Assembly (NCBI GenBank): GCA_015178975.1
Contig: WHVD01000111.1
Span: 65,001-129,000, forward strand
Reading direction: 5' to 3'
Source of the DNA: Hysterangium stoloniferum
Taxonomy: Eukaryota; Basidiomycota; Agaricomycetes; Hysterangiales; Hysterangiaceae
Length of the DNA stretch: 64,000 nucleotides
In this document: piece by piece, positions 21,862-34,248 of the stretch
Numbering within the stretch: position 1 is the stretch's first letter
How the letters are laid out: each line of letters begins with the position of its first letter
The notes under the pieces: generated by a model
Database searches by the model: none
What the model was told of the DNA's origin: nothing
The model's input: the letters and a program-made list of their open reading frames with translations, nothing else
Program-made: the position numbers and the translations under genes

Positions 21862-22059
21862 GACTACACCATCACTATCACCACCATCTATTCCTAAGGT
21901 TTTTCCTGATACCCAACAATTCATTGATATGTTTATTCCTGGCCCCTCTGGGTCTACTCAGGTGGGAGCTTATCCTAATCAGGTGGGAGATGATCAGGGT
22001 AATGCTTTGGCTCCTGATTCAGGCTCTAGCTCTGATTCTGCTTCTGAGCATTTACCAAG

Positions 22060-22497
22060 TGTGAAGAGTGGTATAAGTTCTGACCGTTCTATATACAAAG
22101 AAATGAGTAGAATGGGAGGAAAAACAATTTGAGAAGGATGATTTGAGAAGGATGATCCGAGTGGAGGCCTCGACTGTTACAGTTTGAGGCCAGAAGTGTT
22201 AGATAGTTCAGATCCTGCTACCTATGTGGTAGCTGACACGTTACCCTGATCACTGCTCATAGTAGATCTAGTTTATGTCTTACGAGTGGTGGTTCTTGGG
22301 TAAAAGTGTGTCTGAGTTCTAATTGGTGCCGAGTGCACCCACAAGTATACACAATGCTTCGAACTAATGAAATGATGGAATATTCGAAGAATATAAAAGA
22401 TAGATAAATATGAATAGAATGTGTAAAATATAAATAAAATAAAAGGAGTGTTTTACCACAATGAAACTGTGATAAAAGCATACTCCTCACACCAAGT
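22060..22497. repeat. About 420-bp dispersed repeat, copy 1
   Basis: Matches 29135-29543 in direct orientation, from GTTCTGACCGTTCTATAT to GCATACTCCTCACAC. Its left part reads as copia linker sequence; its right part (from about 22305) is AT-rich with a TAAATAAAATAAAAGG stretch. Flanks on the right differ between copies, so the boundary is real. Confidence 0.75.
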
Positions 22498-22830
22498 CCT
22501 CCCCCTCAACCACATCGAAATTCACCCAGAAACAGAGTTCCTCCTAAGTGTTACCCTACTAACATCCACAACTATAGAGAATCTACTCCTGTAGTTGAGT
22601 CCAGTGATGAAGCAGAGGATTCTGTACCAGCTTCTCCTCAACTAGTTGAGTCTGAGGAGGAAGCTCTAGGTGCCAGTGAAGAAGATCTTTATATCTCTGT
22701 AGATGAGGCCTTTTGAGTTTGCTTACAAGGCTAGTGCCCATGATAATGCACCTACATAGAACTCTCAAAGAGGCCTTGCAAAGTCCTGATGCAGACAGGT
22801 GGTATGATGCTGCATTCTTAAATTATTAAG

Positions 22831-23344
22831 TTCTGGTGTAGGGTATAATAAGTAGTAATTGATGTTATACTTGTAGTAAAGTAGTGAGTGCTTATTAGAG
22901 TGCTATTAGTGGCCCCTCTCCTTATCCATTTCTCTTTGGATATCCCACTGCTTGGAGGATAAACAAAAACTTTAAAATTATTTACTCAATCAAGTATATA
23001 TATTTATATTGTTTGGCAAAGAATTGAAATTCCATAAAATCCAGTCCATCAGGTGTCACTCTGGAGAACAGGGAAGTATTAATTAATATATATCTTGTAT
23101 CAGATAAAAGTTGGTCAAACAATCATCTGTAGATTATCCTTTTGGAATAAGTTTCACAACATGGATTGGTAGGCTAGATAGTTCTGGTTATGTTTCTGAA
23201 TCAAATCAAGTTAAATTATGTAACTATTTTGCAGAGTCACACAGATATTGTAAGTGCACATCAGCCCTCCAGCTCTCCACATTAGCCCTCCTACTGCTTG
23301 ACCCCTTACCATGCAATGAAGTCTATTCTAAGGCTACATTGTAG
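22831..23344. other. No supported gene
   Basis: AT-rich sequence between the copia relic and the Plavaka relic, with only a short plus frame (23111-23344). It may hold the unseen end of either element. Confidence 0.4.
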
Positions 23345-26300
23345 ACTGACAAACTCCTAGTTACCACAGCATAAGAATGTGTCTGCATCAACCATATCAT
23401 TCAAGTAGTACATCCTGTCAGGTCCACCAAATGTTGGAATCATGTGGCATGCCTGCACCACATACTTGAGGAAAATTATACTTCTTCCCTTCTCCTCAAA
23501 TACCTGGCAGTTCTTCCAGTATGTTTTTGGTTTCCACTTAGCTTCCTTTAGCCACTGGACAAGTGCCATATCCACTGTCTGTCCTGACCGTAGGATACAG
23601 GAGAATACAAACAGCAAACGATCATAGCTCACTGGGTTTGTGTTGATAAGGATGCAGTCATATCGAGGGTGGCCATGAAAGGATGGATTGCAGCATGCAA
23701 TATATTTCTCAACCTTCCAGTCCTCAAGAGATGTGTAGTGAACATGGACACATTTGTAGGGAATAATCTGTAATGTTGTTGAACTAAGTCTAAAAAAATG
23801 AATCAAATATTTACCTTGTATCCTGTTGAAATGATTTCACTTGGACCAAGATATTGTCTAATAACATTGGAGATATCCTCTGTAAGAGTGTGAAGGATGG
23901 GATTATCAGGAAACATTGTAGACAGCTTTGATGTCATTAGGCAATGCTGAGGACCCCCAAGCCTCCAGTGATTGTTGTCTATTGGTGCTGTCAGCTCCTT
24001 GCTGGTGTTATTTTCTTCATGGTTGTCATCATACACGGCCTTCAGCTCTTTAAGCTCATTGTTATAGGTTTCAACATCCATTGCAATATAGGCTAGTTGT
24101 GAGAGGTATGGCAAAATATGCTCAGGAAATATAGTCTGGATAAGCCCATACTATATTCCCATTATTATTTCTTCTTTCTCTCTATTCTATTATACACTTA
24201 TATTAGTTCGACAACCTATGTATGCGGTACATTGACCCTTGTGGGTGCATACATGCCAGACTCATGTATTCTAGCTCCCGTAATTAGAACTTAGACACTT
24301 TTCTCCCATAACTACGACGTACCCAGACACATAGTTAGTGTCCTGTAAGTTGTGATTGGGGTATCATCTCGACCATTACAGACAGGCTTCAACCATCCAT
24401 GCAATCAGAGTTTCGAACTGTACCAGTCGAAACTCCATCTATATATCAATCTGTGTGGACTACATCTGTGCTACTCTACCATTCGACTCTCTTGTTACTC
24501 TTTTCTACACTCGAGCAGTCATTTGGAATCGCACTTAACAGTTGATTCCCTTTATTCATTTTAGCTTTCTACTTTACTTAGATAGCTACTTAACTCAATT
24601 GTATTGAACTAAATAGTTGATACCTGTTTGGCCTGTATTAGACTTAGACAGTCAATACACCTACATATCGTACTTAAACGGTCGATATTCTTCATATATA
24701 GAATGGTTAGAAATTCCACCACCCTTCACACTAGTGCCTCCTTGTTTGCATCAATGGTTTTAATTAGATGTTCAACAGGAGTAATCTACTGTAATACACA
24801 CCTGTTTCTCCACATTCTTGTTGTAGTTACTGTAGTTTGAAAGTATGCAGCTTGGGATTCTTGCTGAAATCCTTCTCCTGTTTGTGCTGTGTAGTTGATA
24901 GTTGATGCCTTGTGTGTGATGTCATGATAAAGATGTGATGGTGCATGTTGTTTTGGGAAGTGGAAGTCTTTTCCATACTCAGCACTCACTACCTGTAAAA
25001 TAACATGTTGTTGGAAAACTATTTTATGAACTGAGAAAAACATGTACTTCACAGCATGTCCCATATTCATCCAAAGCAACTTGGATTCTGTCCAATTGCA
25101 GTGAGGTGATCATATGCAAGCCTGCAAACATTCGAAATGTTGCCAAGGCACGGATACAGTGAACAAAGGATGACTTGGGTGGAAACAATGGGACAATGCA
25201 AGGGACTGTTGTCTGTAACATTATCAGAATAAAAATACCTGATAGGAGTAAGCCTACCTTCAAAATATCCCAAAATGTGTTGCCATCAGAAAAGTCTAAT
25301 GTAATAACATTCTGAACATTCTTCAAGCCAGGCCAACTGGGAATCTGGGACATGCTACATGCCAAAGCCAGTTGGGTGAATTGGTTGAATGAAATTGAAC
25401 CTACAATTCTGAATATTTCCCTCCTTGTTTCACGTTACCTAACACTTCCACCATTTTTGGAAAGAGATGTTTTCCCTATTTTCCCAAATTATCTGAGTGA
25501 AGAGTGTCATAGGAAACTGCAGAGTATGGATCTGAGTTGGCAATTGTCCAAAAGGCATTCTGAATCACTATTTATAACAATTTGAAATCCAATAATTCAG
25601 AAATTACCCACATGTACTATATGAAGACCATTATCCCAGAGAATTTCTTCTCCTTTTTTTTTGCTCTTTGCCATTCTTGCCTGGTTTATAATGTCTAACA
25701 TCGATTGTGTTGTGGGAAAGGGAAACATCTTTGTTAGCCTGGTGAGTTCATCTTTATGAACAAGGCATCAGGGACAAGGATGAAGAGCCAAAGCACCCTG
25801 TGTAGCACAGGTCCATGCTGCTTCTTCACCATCAACAGATTGGATAGTGATACTAGTTGTAAGAACCCGCTGAACAGAATCAGAACAAGTGACAGCTTCC
25901 CCATACAATGAAGGATGTTGCAGTGGTTGGAGGGCAATCCTCAGTACCTTGTGATAGATTGATTACTTGAGAAATGCAAATGCAGTTTTCTGTGCTTCTT
26001 TCTGAGATTTTGGGTCATATGGGTCCTCAACCTGTGATAATTGAACACAATAAGAATGTAGTCAATCCACATTACCAACCATATGACTCACCACAGGCAT
26101 CATAAGAAATAATACTGCACCTCGATTCCCAGAGCCATTTCTAATATCTCCTGGAAGAAATCCAGCCTGAAGCAGTGCTGGATGTAGTTTGACAGCTGTT
26201 GAGACCTTTCCCTTGTCAAGCCAGATATGCAAGGAGAGAAAGCAGTGGGGAAGGTCTGGATTATGTTGCAGTGCATTCTAAAGAAGAGAAATAAGCTTGA

Positions 26301-27400
26301 TCTCCACACCAAATTCTAACACTGAATTTACCTGAATGTTCCACCAGCTCTCTCCTGAATCAATATCATCATACAACTGAGTGACTATATTATCATCATG
26401 CAGGTATTTCTTGACTGGATACCAGATCAGATGCTTGGTGAATGTTGCATCTGTGACAAGGCTGAGGATCCACTGCCATGGGGCACAATAATAGAAATCA
26501 AAAGTGTATTCCTTGCCATCATACACCTCTGAAACACTGGATTTCTTAAACTGAGAGAAACATGGGCAACAGGGCCACAGCAAGAGAATGATTAGGAATA
26601 GTGGACTTACTTCGGGAACCCAGTTTCTTGCAGCTTCCAAGCCAGGTTTGTAGTCATCAAGGCTAGAAAAAGTCACCTTTCCATGTCCTGGATCAACCCA
26701 AGACCCAGTAACTCCCTTCAACATTCTTTTTGTGAACGCAGCAGAGAGCCCAGCATCAACATTAAGTTGTGCAAACTCAAAATCAGCCCGAGTTCAGAAT
26801 GGGGTCCAAGGCTGCCCATTTGATGTTGGCATACATGCAGTAAAGCTTCACCAGTGGAAGGTGTTGGCATCATGGTAAATGAAATCATCAGGAAGGCCTG
26901 AGTGGGGATGATGCACAACCCTGATGTATGGTCCTGAGGATATCCACTGCTCTGTGCTGTTAGAATAGTGGGGTTCAGGTTCATGTATGGAAGGTGATTC
27001 AGATCCAAAGTCATTCAATTCTTCAGACTCAAATGACATAGCACTCCTGAAGGCAGCTGGAACTGTGTGAATGTAATTCTATAAAAGAGATAAGTGAGCA
27101 GCATACAAAGCTTAGAGTGCAAGGATGGTTCTGAAACAAGCACATCAGGGTCCTGTGTAAGTTCACTAGCTGGCAGTTAATAAAATAGATATCAGTCAAC
27201 ATTTACCAAGTAGGAAATTCCTGCTTACCTTGGTGTGATTGTGATTTAAATTTCTCAGCAGCAGAAAAATCTTCCATTTTGCACTTGCAGCTGTGGACAT
27301 GATTTGAAAATCCTTTGGTGTTATTATAGGAGCTGCAGTAGGTGCACCAAAATGATCTTGCATCAATGGAGTGTGAGTTATGATTTGGAGGATCTTCCAT
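23345..27400 (-). pseudogene. Plavaka-type (KDZ/CACTA-like) transposase relic
   Basis: Exons can be followed on the minus strand over 4 kb. In order: an N-terminal C2H2-like segment (FWCTYCSSYNNTKGFSNHVH), GPYIRVVHHPHSG, a PWTPF.TRADFEFAQL block, the PWQWILSLVTDATFTKHLIW and GESWWNIQ blocks, WLDKGKVSTAV, LPGDIRNGSGNRGA, a FWTIANSDPYSAVSYDTLHSD block, HFPKQHAPSHLYHDI and the C-terminal NPSFHGHPRYDCILINT. These are landmarks of the Plavaka family of basidiomycete DNA transposons. Many introns keep GT..AG ends. In-frame stops occur (for example after DANTFHW and after QPWTPF), so the gene is dead. No terminal inverted repeats were found by eye. One intron is enlarged by inserted DNA (24115-24785). 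Confidence 0.85.
24115..24785. other. Inserted non-coding DNA inside a transposase intron
   Basis: Between the exon ending ARMWRNR-like sequence at about 24795 and the next at about 24100 lie about 670 bp instead of the usual 50-60. The block has a different feel, with repeated GTCGAAA/ACAGTCGATA words (24420-24700). No target duplication or terminal repeat could be defined. It may be an LTR or MITE. Confidence 0.4.
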
Positions 27401-27858
27401 CAGGAGTGTTGTGTAATGGGATTACGATGAGGTGATAATATCACTGTTCTAAAACACGGAAAGTATTGACTCTGAAGTTTCAAACTTAAACCTTCAGACT
27501 CAACCAAGCTTAGAGACTGTAGATGGTCGAGGATGATAGCAGAGGACAACATACAGAGGGTGGTGTGGCTTTGGGCACAGGGTTTCAGTAGTTATTAGCT
27601 TTTAATTTTTTGTCAAAGTTTACGGTTCTATTAAGAGGCTGTAATGTATTCAGGGGTTTCTCTTAGATAGCTCAATATATGCTATAGTGTCACAGAGCTT
27701 CAACAATAAAACAAGCAAAGGTCCAGTAATTTAAATACTGATAGATTAATGAGCTGCGCTATTAAGCTTAAACAATTCAAATCAATGCTTATTTTGATTA
27801 TTGAAAGGTTCAATAGAACAATATATGACTCTTTTAGCAAATAAAAGAACTATTCCTT
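27401..27858. other. Upstream flank of the Plavaka relic
   Basis: No frame of note. This would be the promoter side of the minus-strand transposase gene. It ends where the 1-kb dispersed repeat begins. Confidence 0.4.
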
Positions 27859-28868
27859 GAGAATAGGGGCTAGAAGCTGAGTATATGTGCAGTACCTTAG
27901 CAGAGACTTGATATAAAGCTTCGGATTCTTGTATGCTTATTTATAACTATTAATAGGTATTTAACAACGTGTTAAATAATTTATTAATAGAGAAAATAAT
28001 TTGTATTGGATTATCTGAGTGCTTGTACTTGATTAATTCAATAAACTTAGGGCTGGGCCTTGAATAATCTAGTATTGGCAGGGAATTTCAGTAAGGATAC
28101 TTAGATACTTATTAGGTTTATTATGTAATTAATAAGCCTAAAGGGTAGCTGTGAGGCTGGGAGAACTTAGATGATTAGCTAAGTTCAAGAGTGCTGACAA
28201 AGATTCAAGATTCTGCAAGTGTAGGTGCTTGCAGTTAGTGTATCAGACTAAGGCTATTATTTTCCTTAGGATGATTAGATAAGCTTCTGAGCTGTGCAGT
28301 AGAATGTGTGTGTGATAAGATGATTTTATTGGAAACTTGGCCCTCCTTATATGCATTTTGATAACTAAATATTTAACCATTTATTTATTTTATGAGGTCA
28401 TTATTTAGGTCATAATGACCTCATATTCTACTTATTTCTTACCGTTTATTTACCATGTAATTCCCCTCTCTGAGACAAGGGTTCCAATCTAACATGAAGG
28501 TTGAAGGCTGCAGTCCCGGGATGGAAGCATTTGATGAGTCAGTGGAATCAAATTATGACTCGAGTAAGTCGTTACAGTCACATTTGTGACTTGTGTGATA
28601 TCCCGACACTGGAGGCTTATCTAATAGGTCACGTGACTCCAAAAATGCGCACATTGAAGCAAAACAATGTGCCGAAAAGCAATAACTAAGTAAATAAAAT
28701 ATAATAGCATTATATGAGCTCATATATGCTATTATTATGCAAAGTTAAAAGGAATTAGGCCTTATATTTCACAATAAAAATATAATAAAAATACAATGAA
28801 TTTGAGAAAATATTAAATAATTCAGAGAAAATTAAGAGAACTTTATGAGATAAAGCTGATACCTCACA
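27859..28868. repeat. Long dispersed repeat, copy 2 (LTR-like)
   Basis: Direct copy of 185-1267, somewhat shorter, sharing start GAGAATAGGGG and end CCTCACA. With the preceding T the ends read TG...CA. The flanking pentamers (TTCCT left, GAAGC right) do not match, so there is no target duplication. It may be an old LTR or one end of a composite element. Confidence 0.75.
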
Positions 28869-29134
28869 GAAGCTTAGATATGGTGGGAAAATATCACAAT
28901 CTGTCCAGTTTGCTCCCTTCCACTATGATTATATCTCTCCAAATGGAATGAACAAGGCAACATTTTTCAATCCAGCCATAACCACACAAAATACATACCG
29001 AGACTATGTGAGTGTGAGTGCCAACCTTGCGGCAGCAGATTATCCCACACAGGAGAAAGATGGCAGTGTTGCAAATGTGTATGTAATCACCAAGATGACC
29101 AATAATATTTTTACAGCTGTCTTGCTAGTGTCTT
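28869..29134 (+). other. Short open fragment of unknown origin
   Basis: The plus strand is open from about 28880 to 29154, including GKISQSVQFAPFHYDYISPN and a Thr/Ala-rich continuation. I do not recognise it. It is trapped between two repeat copies and probably is a piece of an older gene. Confidence 0.25.
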
Positions 29135-29543
29135 TTACCTGTGAAAAGTGGTAGAAGTTCTGACTGTTCTATATATGAAGAAATGAGTAGAATGGGAAGA
29201 AGGATGATTCGAGTGGAGGCCTCGACTGCTCTAGTTCGAGGCCTGAAGTGTTTGATAGCTCAGATAATGCTACCTATGTGGTAGCTGACATGTTACCCTG
29301 ATCACCGCTCGCTGTAGACCTAGTTTATGTCTTACAAGTGGTGGTGCTTGGGTAAAAATGTCTGAGTTTCATTTGGTGCTGAGTGCACCCACAAGTATAC
29401 ACAAAGCTTCGAACTAATGAAATGGTGCAATATTCAAAGAATATAAAGGATAGAAAACTATGAATAGAATGTGTAAAATATAAATAAAATAAAAGGAGTG
29501 TTTTACCACAATAAAACTGTGATAAAAGCATACTCCTCACACT
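29135..29543. repeat. About 420-bp dispersed repeat, copy 2
   Basis: Direct copy of 22060-22497. It lies only about 270 bp after the end of the 1-kb repeat copy 2, while copy 1 of the two repeats are far apart. Confidence 0.75.
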
Positions 29544-32500
29544 CCCCCACATCACCATATTCCACCTCAAGCTCCTCCTTTTCTACCACCACTCATTCTC
29601 ATTTGGGCCAGTTGAGCAGTAGTTCCATCAGCGGAACAGTTGCTGGTCCAAGTCACAGTTGTTGCTCAGCTCCCATTATTAGTAGGTTGACCCATGCACA
29701 GAATGTCTCAAACCAATGTAAGGAGTATTGTATTTTATAGCTCTTCATATTGACACATTTTCATTTGTAGGAATAATAACCACAGATCTGCATCTGCAGT
29801 TGACATTGTTCTTGGTGTTCCAGCATCACAGAGTAGCTTGACTGAAAAGGATGAAAATGAAGCACGTCTCTATATCTATTATGACTGTCTCAAATATTTA
29901 TATTAGTTGATTTTAGATTACAAACCAGCTTCTCATAAGCAATGGGTTGATCGCCGATCCACAACATTTGGACCCACCTGGTAAAAAGCTCAGACAGAGG
30001 TTTCCAGTGACAGTGTGCAAAGCGGGACACTTGCCCCCTCACCTTTGCAATTCATGCCACCTTTTATTGATGTGGATGAAGGACTAAAATGGAAATGAAG
30101 ACCACCCAGAAGGTGGGCTGTATCTGTTCCAGTGTTGCCTGACATTTTAAGGTCTGGATCTCTGAGTGTAGAAGAGCCTCTCCCGAAAAAGAGGAAATTG
30201 ACTATAAAGGATGGGGATGAAAACAAGACATCTGCCACCAATGGTATCTCCACAGAGAAATCAATAGCTACGGTGACTCCTCCTGGAGATGAGGCAAGTG
30301 GAACAGAGAACCCACTTCAGGGAAGGTCAACCTGTAAACCTGGTCTAAGACCAGGTTTGCTGTCAACTGCAGTAGACACCTCTTAGCACAGAGTATCTTT
30401 CACAATGCATTCTGGGAGAAATCGTGCTGACAACTCTTGGCCCAGATCACAATACTTTTCTGGCTAGAACATCGCTGTTGGAACAGACATCTATCTCTGA
30501 ACAACATAATTCAACTCCCTCTGCCCATAATCCTTCATCATCTCCATCTCCTATTCTACCTTCAGCTGTGAGGAACAGTCCACCCACTCTTAAATCACAT
30601 TCATCTATAAGTGGATCAACCAGAAACCTTCCATCCACTTCCTCCTTGATCTCTTCTATCAGTCAAACTGGATGAAAATCACAAAGAGGTTCAACTGCAG
30701 TGGTGAAACTTACTGCCACACCATCACAATGAGAAATGCCAGCCCCCACACCTAATGCAACAATAAACCATGTTAGTACTCAGAAAAGTAATGTGAGGGT
30801 TACATTATCAAAGACTAACCCAACTAACAACACATCACGCTGATGCTGTACACAACCCTCCCCCCCCCTTCCAGCAAAGAAAAAAATTCAATACTACAGA
30901 TCAGGCAAAATGGTGAGTATCGTTTGAGTCGACCATTCATTCCTATCACCTATTGTTCAAAACTACAGGGGAACCAATCAACCAGGCAAAAATAATGAAG
31001 TGAGTATCTCTTTTGTCTTATTATGGCTCCATGCTTCTAATATACCTCAACTAAATAGATGGCTCAAACACCCGGGTCCTTTCCCACTACTCCATGGATT
31101 GTTTAGATTACATGACAGGTGGAATCCACAGTCGAAGCAAACTTGGGAGTGTATGATGTCATGTCGTGCGTTCTTAGGCCTCTCGGCATGGATGGTTGGT
31201 TTAGGGTGGTTACACATTCATGTGACAGGCATTCCAGGAGTGGTGGGTAGGATGAGGATAGGAAATGTAAAGTATTCTTTGCCCATCTTTTATTCATTCT
31301 ATTCATTTTGTTGCAGCACTCTGATGCAACCAATGCATCATGAAATCTTTCAGCCCCACTGGAACAGAAGACACAGTTTCAAATCCGGCTACTATAGCAT
31401 CCACATTGACCATGCCTACCATCCTTGCCAGCATACGTGCAGGAAATAACATAGGGCCTTCTACCGATGATTTTAAGAGCAGCAGCCTAGTGTCTTGCTC
31501 TTTAACATACGAGAACCGATATCCAAGGAACGAACTTCTACCAGTGGTCATAAAGCAGTGCACATTGTGCATCCCACTGTGGAAGTTATCCAAACACCAC
31601 CGTGTTCTCAATGCCAACGCTGCGTTCTCAATGCCAATGCCGCATTCTCTATCACCCCAATATAAGAGTGCAAGAAGTGTCCTTGACAATGTAGCAGCCT
31701 GATTGCCGATCGATCCTCTTCCAGCACAATATGCCAAGTTGGCTAGACTTGGTCCCCCAATGACCACTAGAGCTGGTCACTTCATTTGGATAGGTTTAGT
31801 TTGGGATGCTGGACTTTTTCTTTTGTAATTGCCTCTGCCATTCCACAAGTCTCCAACATTTCAGGTTAGTCACTACATTGCAAAATAAGCCATTGGTCTG
31901 ATTACTTATTATCTAAGAAATTTCTCATTGTTGTGGTGCAAGCTATTGGATGTATAAGGTTAGGCATTCTTTCCTTCACCTTTCATCTCAATCTTGCCCC
32001 ACTCATTAAACAATATTTATTTCTCAAAGGTATGTTGTTCTTGTGATCTGTGGACTTTTCAAATATTGATGTGAGCTATCAAGAACTTGGACATAATGGG
32101 ACTTCTCCGCAAAATATAATAACTTAGCCTCCTCGGCGAAAATAGGGCAGAGGAAGAAATGGTGGGTATGTGGAGCTCAGATGGACACAGTAGGATGCAG
32201 AATATACCAGAAAAAAATATGTATTATAGCAGAAATAATAAATAAATGGCAATGTAAAACATCTACAGTATGAAACAGACTATCTCAGACATATTTTGTG
32301 AATGGTAGCAATTGGCCTATAACTCAGTGGGACAAGCCAACCCTTGAGTCAGTTCACTTGTGATCTCCTCAGGAATATTAGAGTGGTACCAATCAACTAG
32401 AAACTCTTCACATCTTGTCTATTAGTTCGGGAAGGTAATGGGTGCTTTGGTAATGTTATTGTACAATTGCTTAGTAATTTAATAAAGCATTTCTTGCTCA

Positions 32501-32560
32501 AGTTTACCGTGTGCCAGTGCATTCTTGCCCCTTCAGTGTGTCAACCCCCCAATGCCCTCA
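29544..32560 (+). other. Ser/Pro/Thr-rich open fragments, no gene model
   Basis: Several plus-strand open stretches (29498-29740, 30132-30386, 30424-30675, 31340-31702) are rich in Ser, Thr and Pro. The one at 30132 includes a basic PLPKKRKLT patch that would suit a nuclear localisation signal. They could be the disordered 5' exons of the gene at 32570-34248, but no consistent splice chain was found and stops are frequent. Minus-strand frames here look like shadows. Confidence 0.25.
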
Positions 32561-32569
32561 ACACATATC

Positions 32570-34248
32570 CCACTCTTCCAGCTTCCTCACAATGAGGTGG
32601 AGGATTTCACAGCCCAGCTGGGATTCTCAGATTCAGATAACAGTGTATCTAGTCCTATTCATTGCTGCTCATATTTATTCTCATCCACTAATTTTTATTT
32701 TTAGGTTTCTTTCCATGACCACAGAAGTAAACAGGCCCAAATCAATGAACTTGAATGTGGAGTCAGTGAATTGAAGAGGCAGCTAGCTGCAGCAATCCAT
32801 GTAGCTGCCATCTCCATGAACAATTGCAGCAAGAGCACCACCATCAACACTAGTGCTACCACCACTGTTTCTGTCAATGGTGTCACAACCCAGGGCAAGG
32901 ACAAGCTTACTGACAGAATCTGCCAGCTTGCTGGAAAATTCACAATATTGTATGTCCTTTGGATTGGAAATATTGAGGAACTCTTCAAGACCACTGTGGA
33001 TCCAAAATATCAGCTGGCACACAGATTAAACAGTGTAGAGGGCAAACAACAAGGGGATTACCTTGATTTGTTGAAGATTCTCCCACCTGACTACTGATGT
33101 GACCGCAGTTGGATTACAAACTCGTATTTCCAAACTCAAGTAAGTCTTTTTTATTTTTATTTTATTTATTTTCATTAATTTTATCTAGTTTAATGAGGGG
33201 ATGAGCCAGGCCCATTCAGATGCTGTTGCCCGTGTCCGTCATATCTGTGGCCCTTGTCTTTTCAACATATCTGATGTTGCTGATTTTGCAAGACATGACT
33301 GGCGAGAAATCCACTGCCATGAACTTATTGGGTGGGTGCAGACAGACAGTGGGGAAATATATTACAAGCCATTTGCACCGATTCTCCACCACAATTACCA
33401 TGGTAAAGTTGACATCTACAAACTATTCCTCAATCCAGTCCTCATCCAGGTGAGTAACTCATGTTAGATATATCAAATTCCAACTTGTTAATGCTATATA
33501 TAGGTTTACAAGTCAATTGTGCATGGCCAGGGCTCACTAGACCAACCAAACCATCTTAGAGGGGTCAAGGAGAATAGATGGGGTATATCCGAAATCACCC
33601 CAGGAGCTATTGCCATGACTGGAATATGTGTAAGGGGTGCTCTTTTAAGTGCATATTATTTAATAATTTTTATTTGTTTTACAGGCCCGTTTTGCCCTCT
33701 CACATGATTCCCAATTTCAATGCCAAGGTTCAGCAACATGTATTGATTATGAGGTAAATTTTCAAACATATTTGGAATTCCTATTGGTTGATAACAGTAT
33801 TGTCAAAAGCATATTTAGCTTCTGGAACCAAGAGCTTTATAGCAGGGCCACTACAAGTACTACATTCACGTCACAAAAGCCAAAACGTTCTGTGAAGGCA
33901 GTTCTGGCTGAACTCAAATCTGCAAGCTTACATCCCATGCCCTTGTCAATGGCCATTGCAGCCCCATTCAGCACACCCCCTCTCCCTAGCATCAATCCCC
34001 CTGTGAGTCCACCAATCCCCTCTGAACCCCATCCCCATCATGCCCCAACATCAGAGACACCAGGCATTATTGATGACCCTCCCCTTGCTCATTGTTCAGA
34101 GTCTCACGTGTCAGGGGCTTCATGTGCAGAAAATTTCCCAAGCACTGAGGAAGCAGTGGCAGTTGCAGGTAGGAAGGAGGGGAAGGAGAAACCTCAACTG
34201 AGGCCTAAGGCCATCAGGATGACCAGGAGGACAAAGGCAGGTAATTGA
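32570..34248 (+). pseudogene. Basidiomycete gene of unknown function (DUF6698-like pattern)
   Basis: A chain of plus-strand exons can be read with introns 32645-32704, about 33135-33189, 33450-33503 and 33630-33684 (54-60 nt), the last two in matching phase. Features in order: an acidic start (NEVEDFTAQLGFSDSDNS), a short coiled-coil-like helix (INELECGVSELKRQLAAA), a block with SQAHSDAVARVRHIC, LFLNPVLIQVYKSIVHG, ITPGAIAMTGICARFALSHD, and a Pro/Ser-rich tail ending in a basic RRTKAG. The arrangement recalls DUF6698-type proteins, which are multiplied in Agaricomycetes and have no known role. One in-frame TGA lies just before the GMSQAHSD exon, so it may be a young pseudogene; a missed intron is the alternative. 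Confidence 0.5.

Larger units (their letters stand above)
16641..22830 (+). mobile_element. Old Ty1/copia relic, split by a younger copia element
   Basis: Left part (16641-17171) encodes an end-of-integrase region: GVAEHFNRILEEGS, ARNRSPTTALKHSAFHGRKP and an FGSTAYVHVQKD block. Right part (21862-22830) has the acidic linker between integrase and reverse transcriptase and a start of the RT region (EALQSPDADRWYDAA, read in pieces). Between them sits the complete copia element 17172-21861 with its GACTA duplication. A 400-bp repeat block (22060-22497) also interrupts the right part. The relic is broken many times and has no visible LTRs of its own. It is clearly older than its guest. Confidence 0.8.

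Noticed and set aside
31303-31767. 154-aa minus-strand frame
   Set aside because: Overlaps an equally open plus frame, has no domain, and its composition is not protein-like enough to choose.
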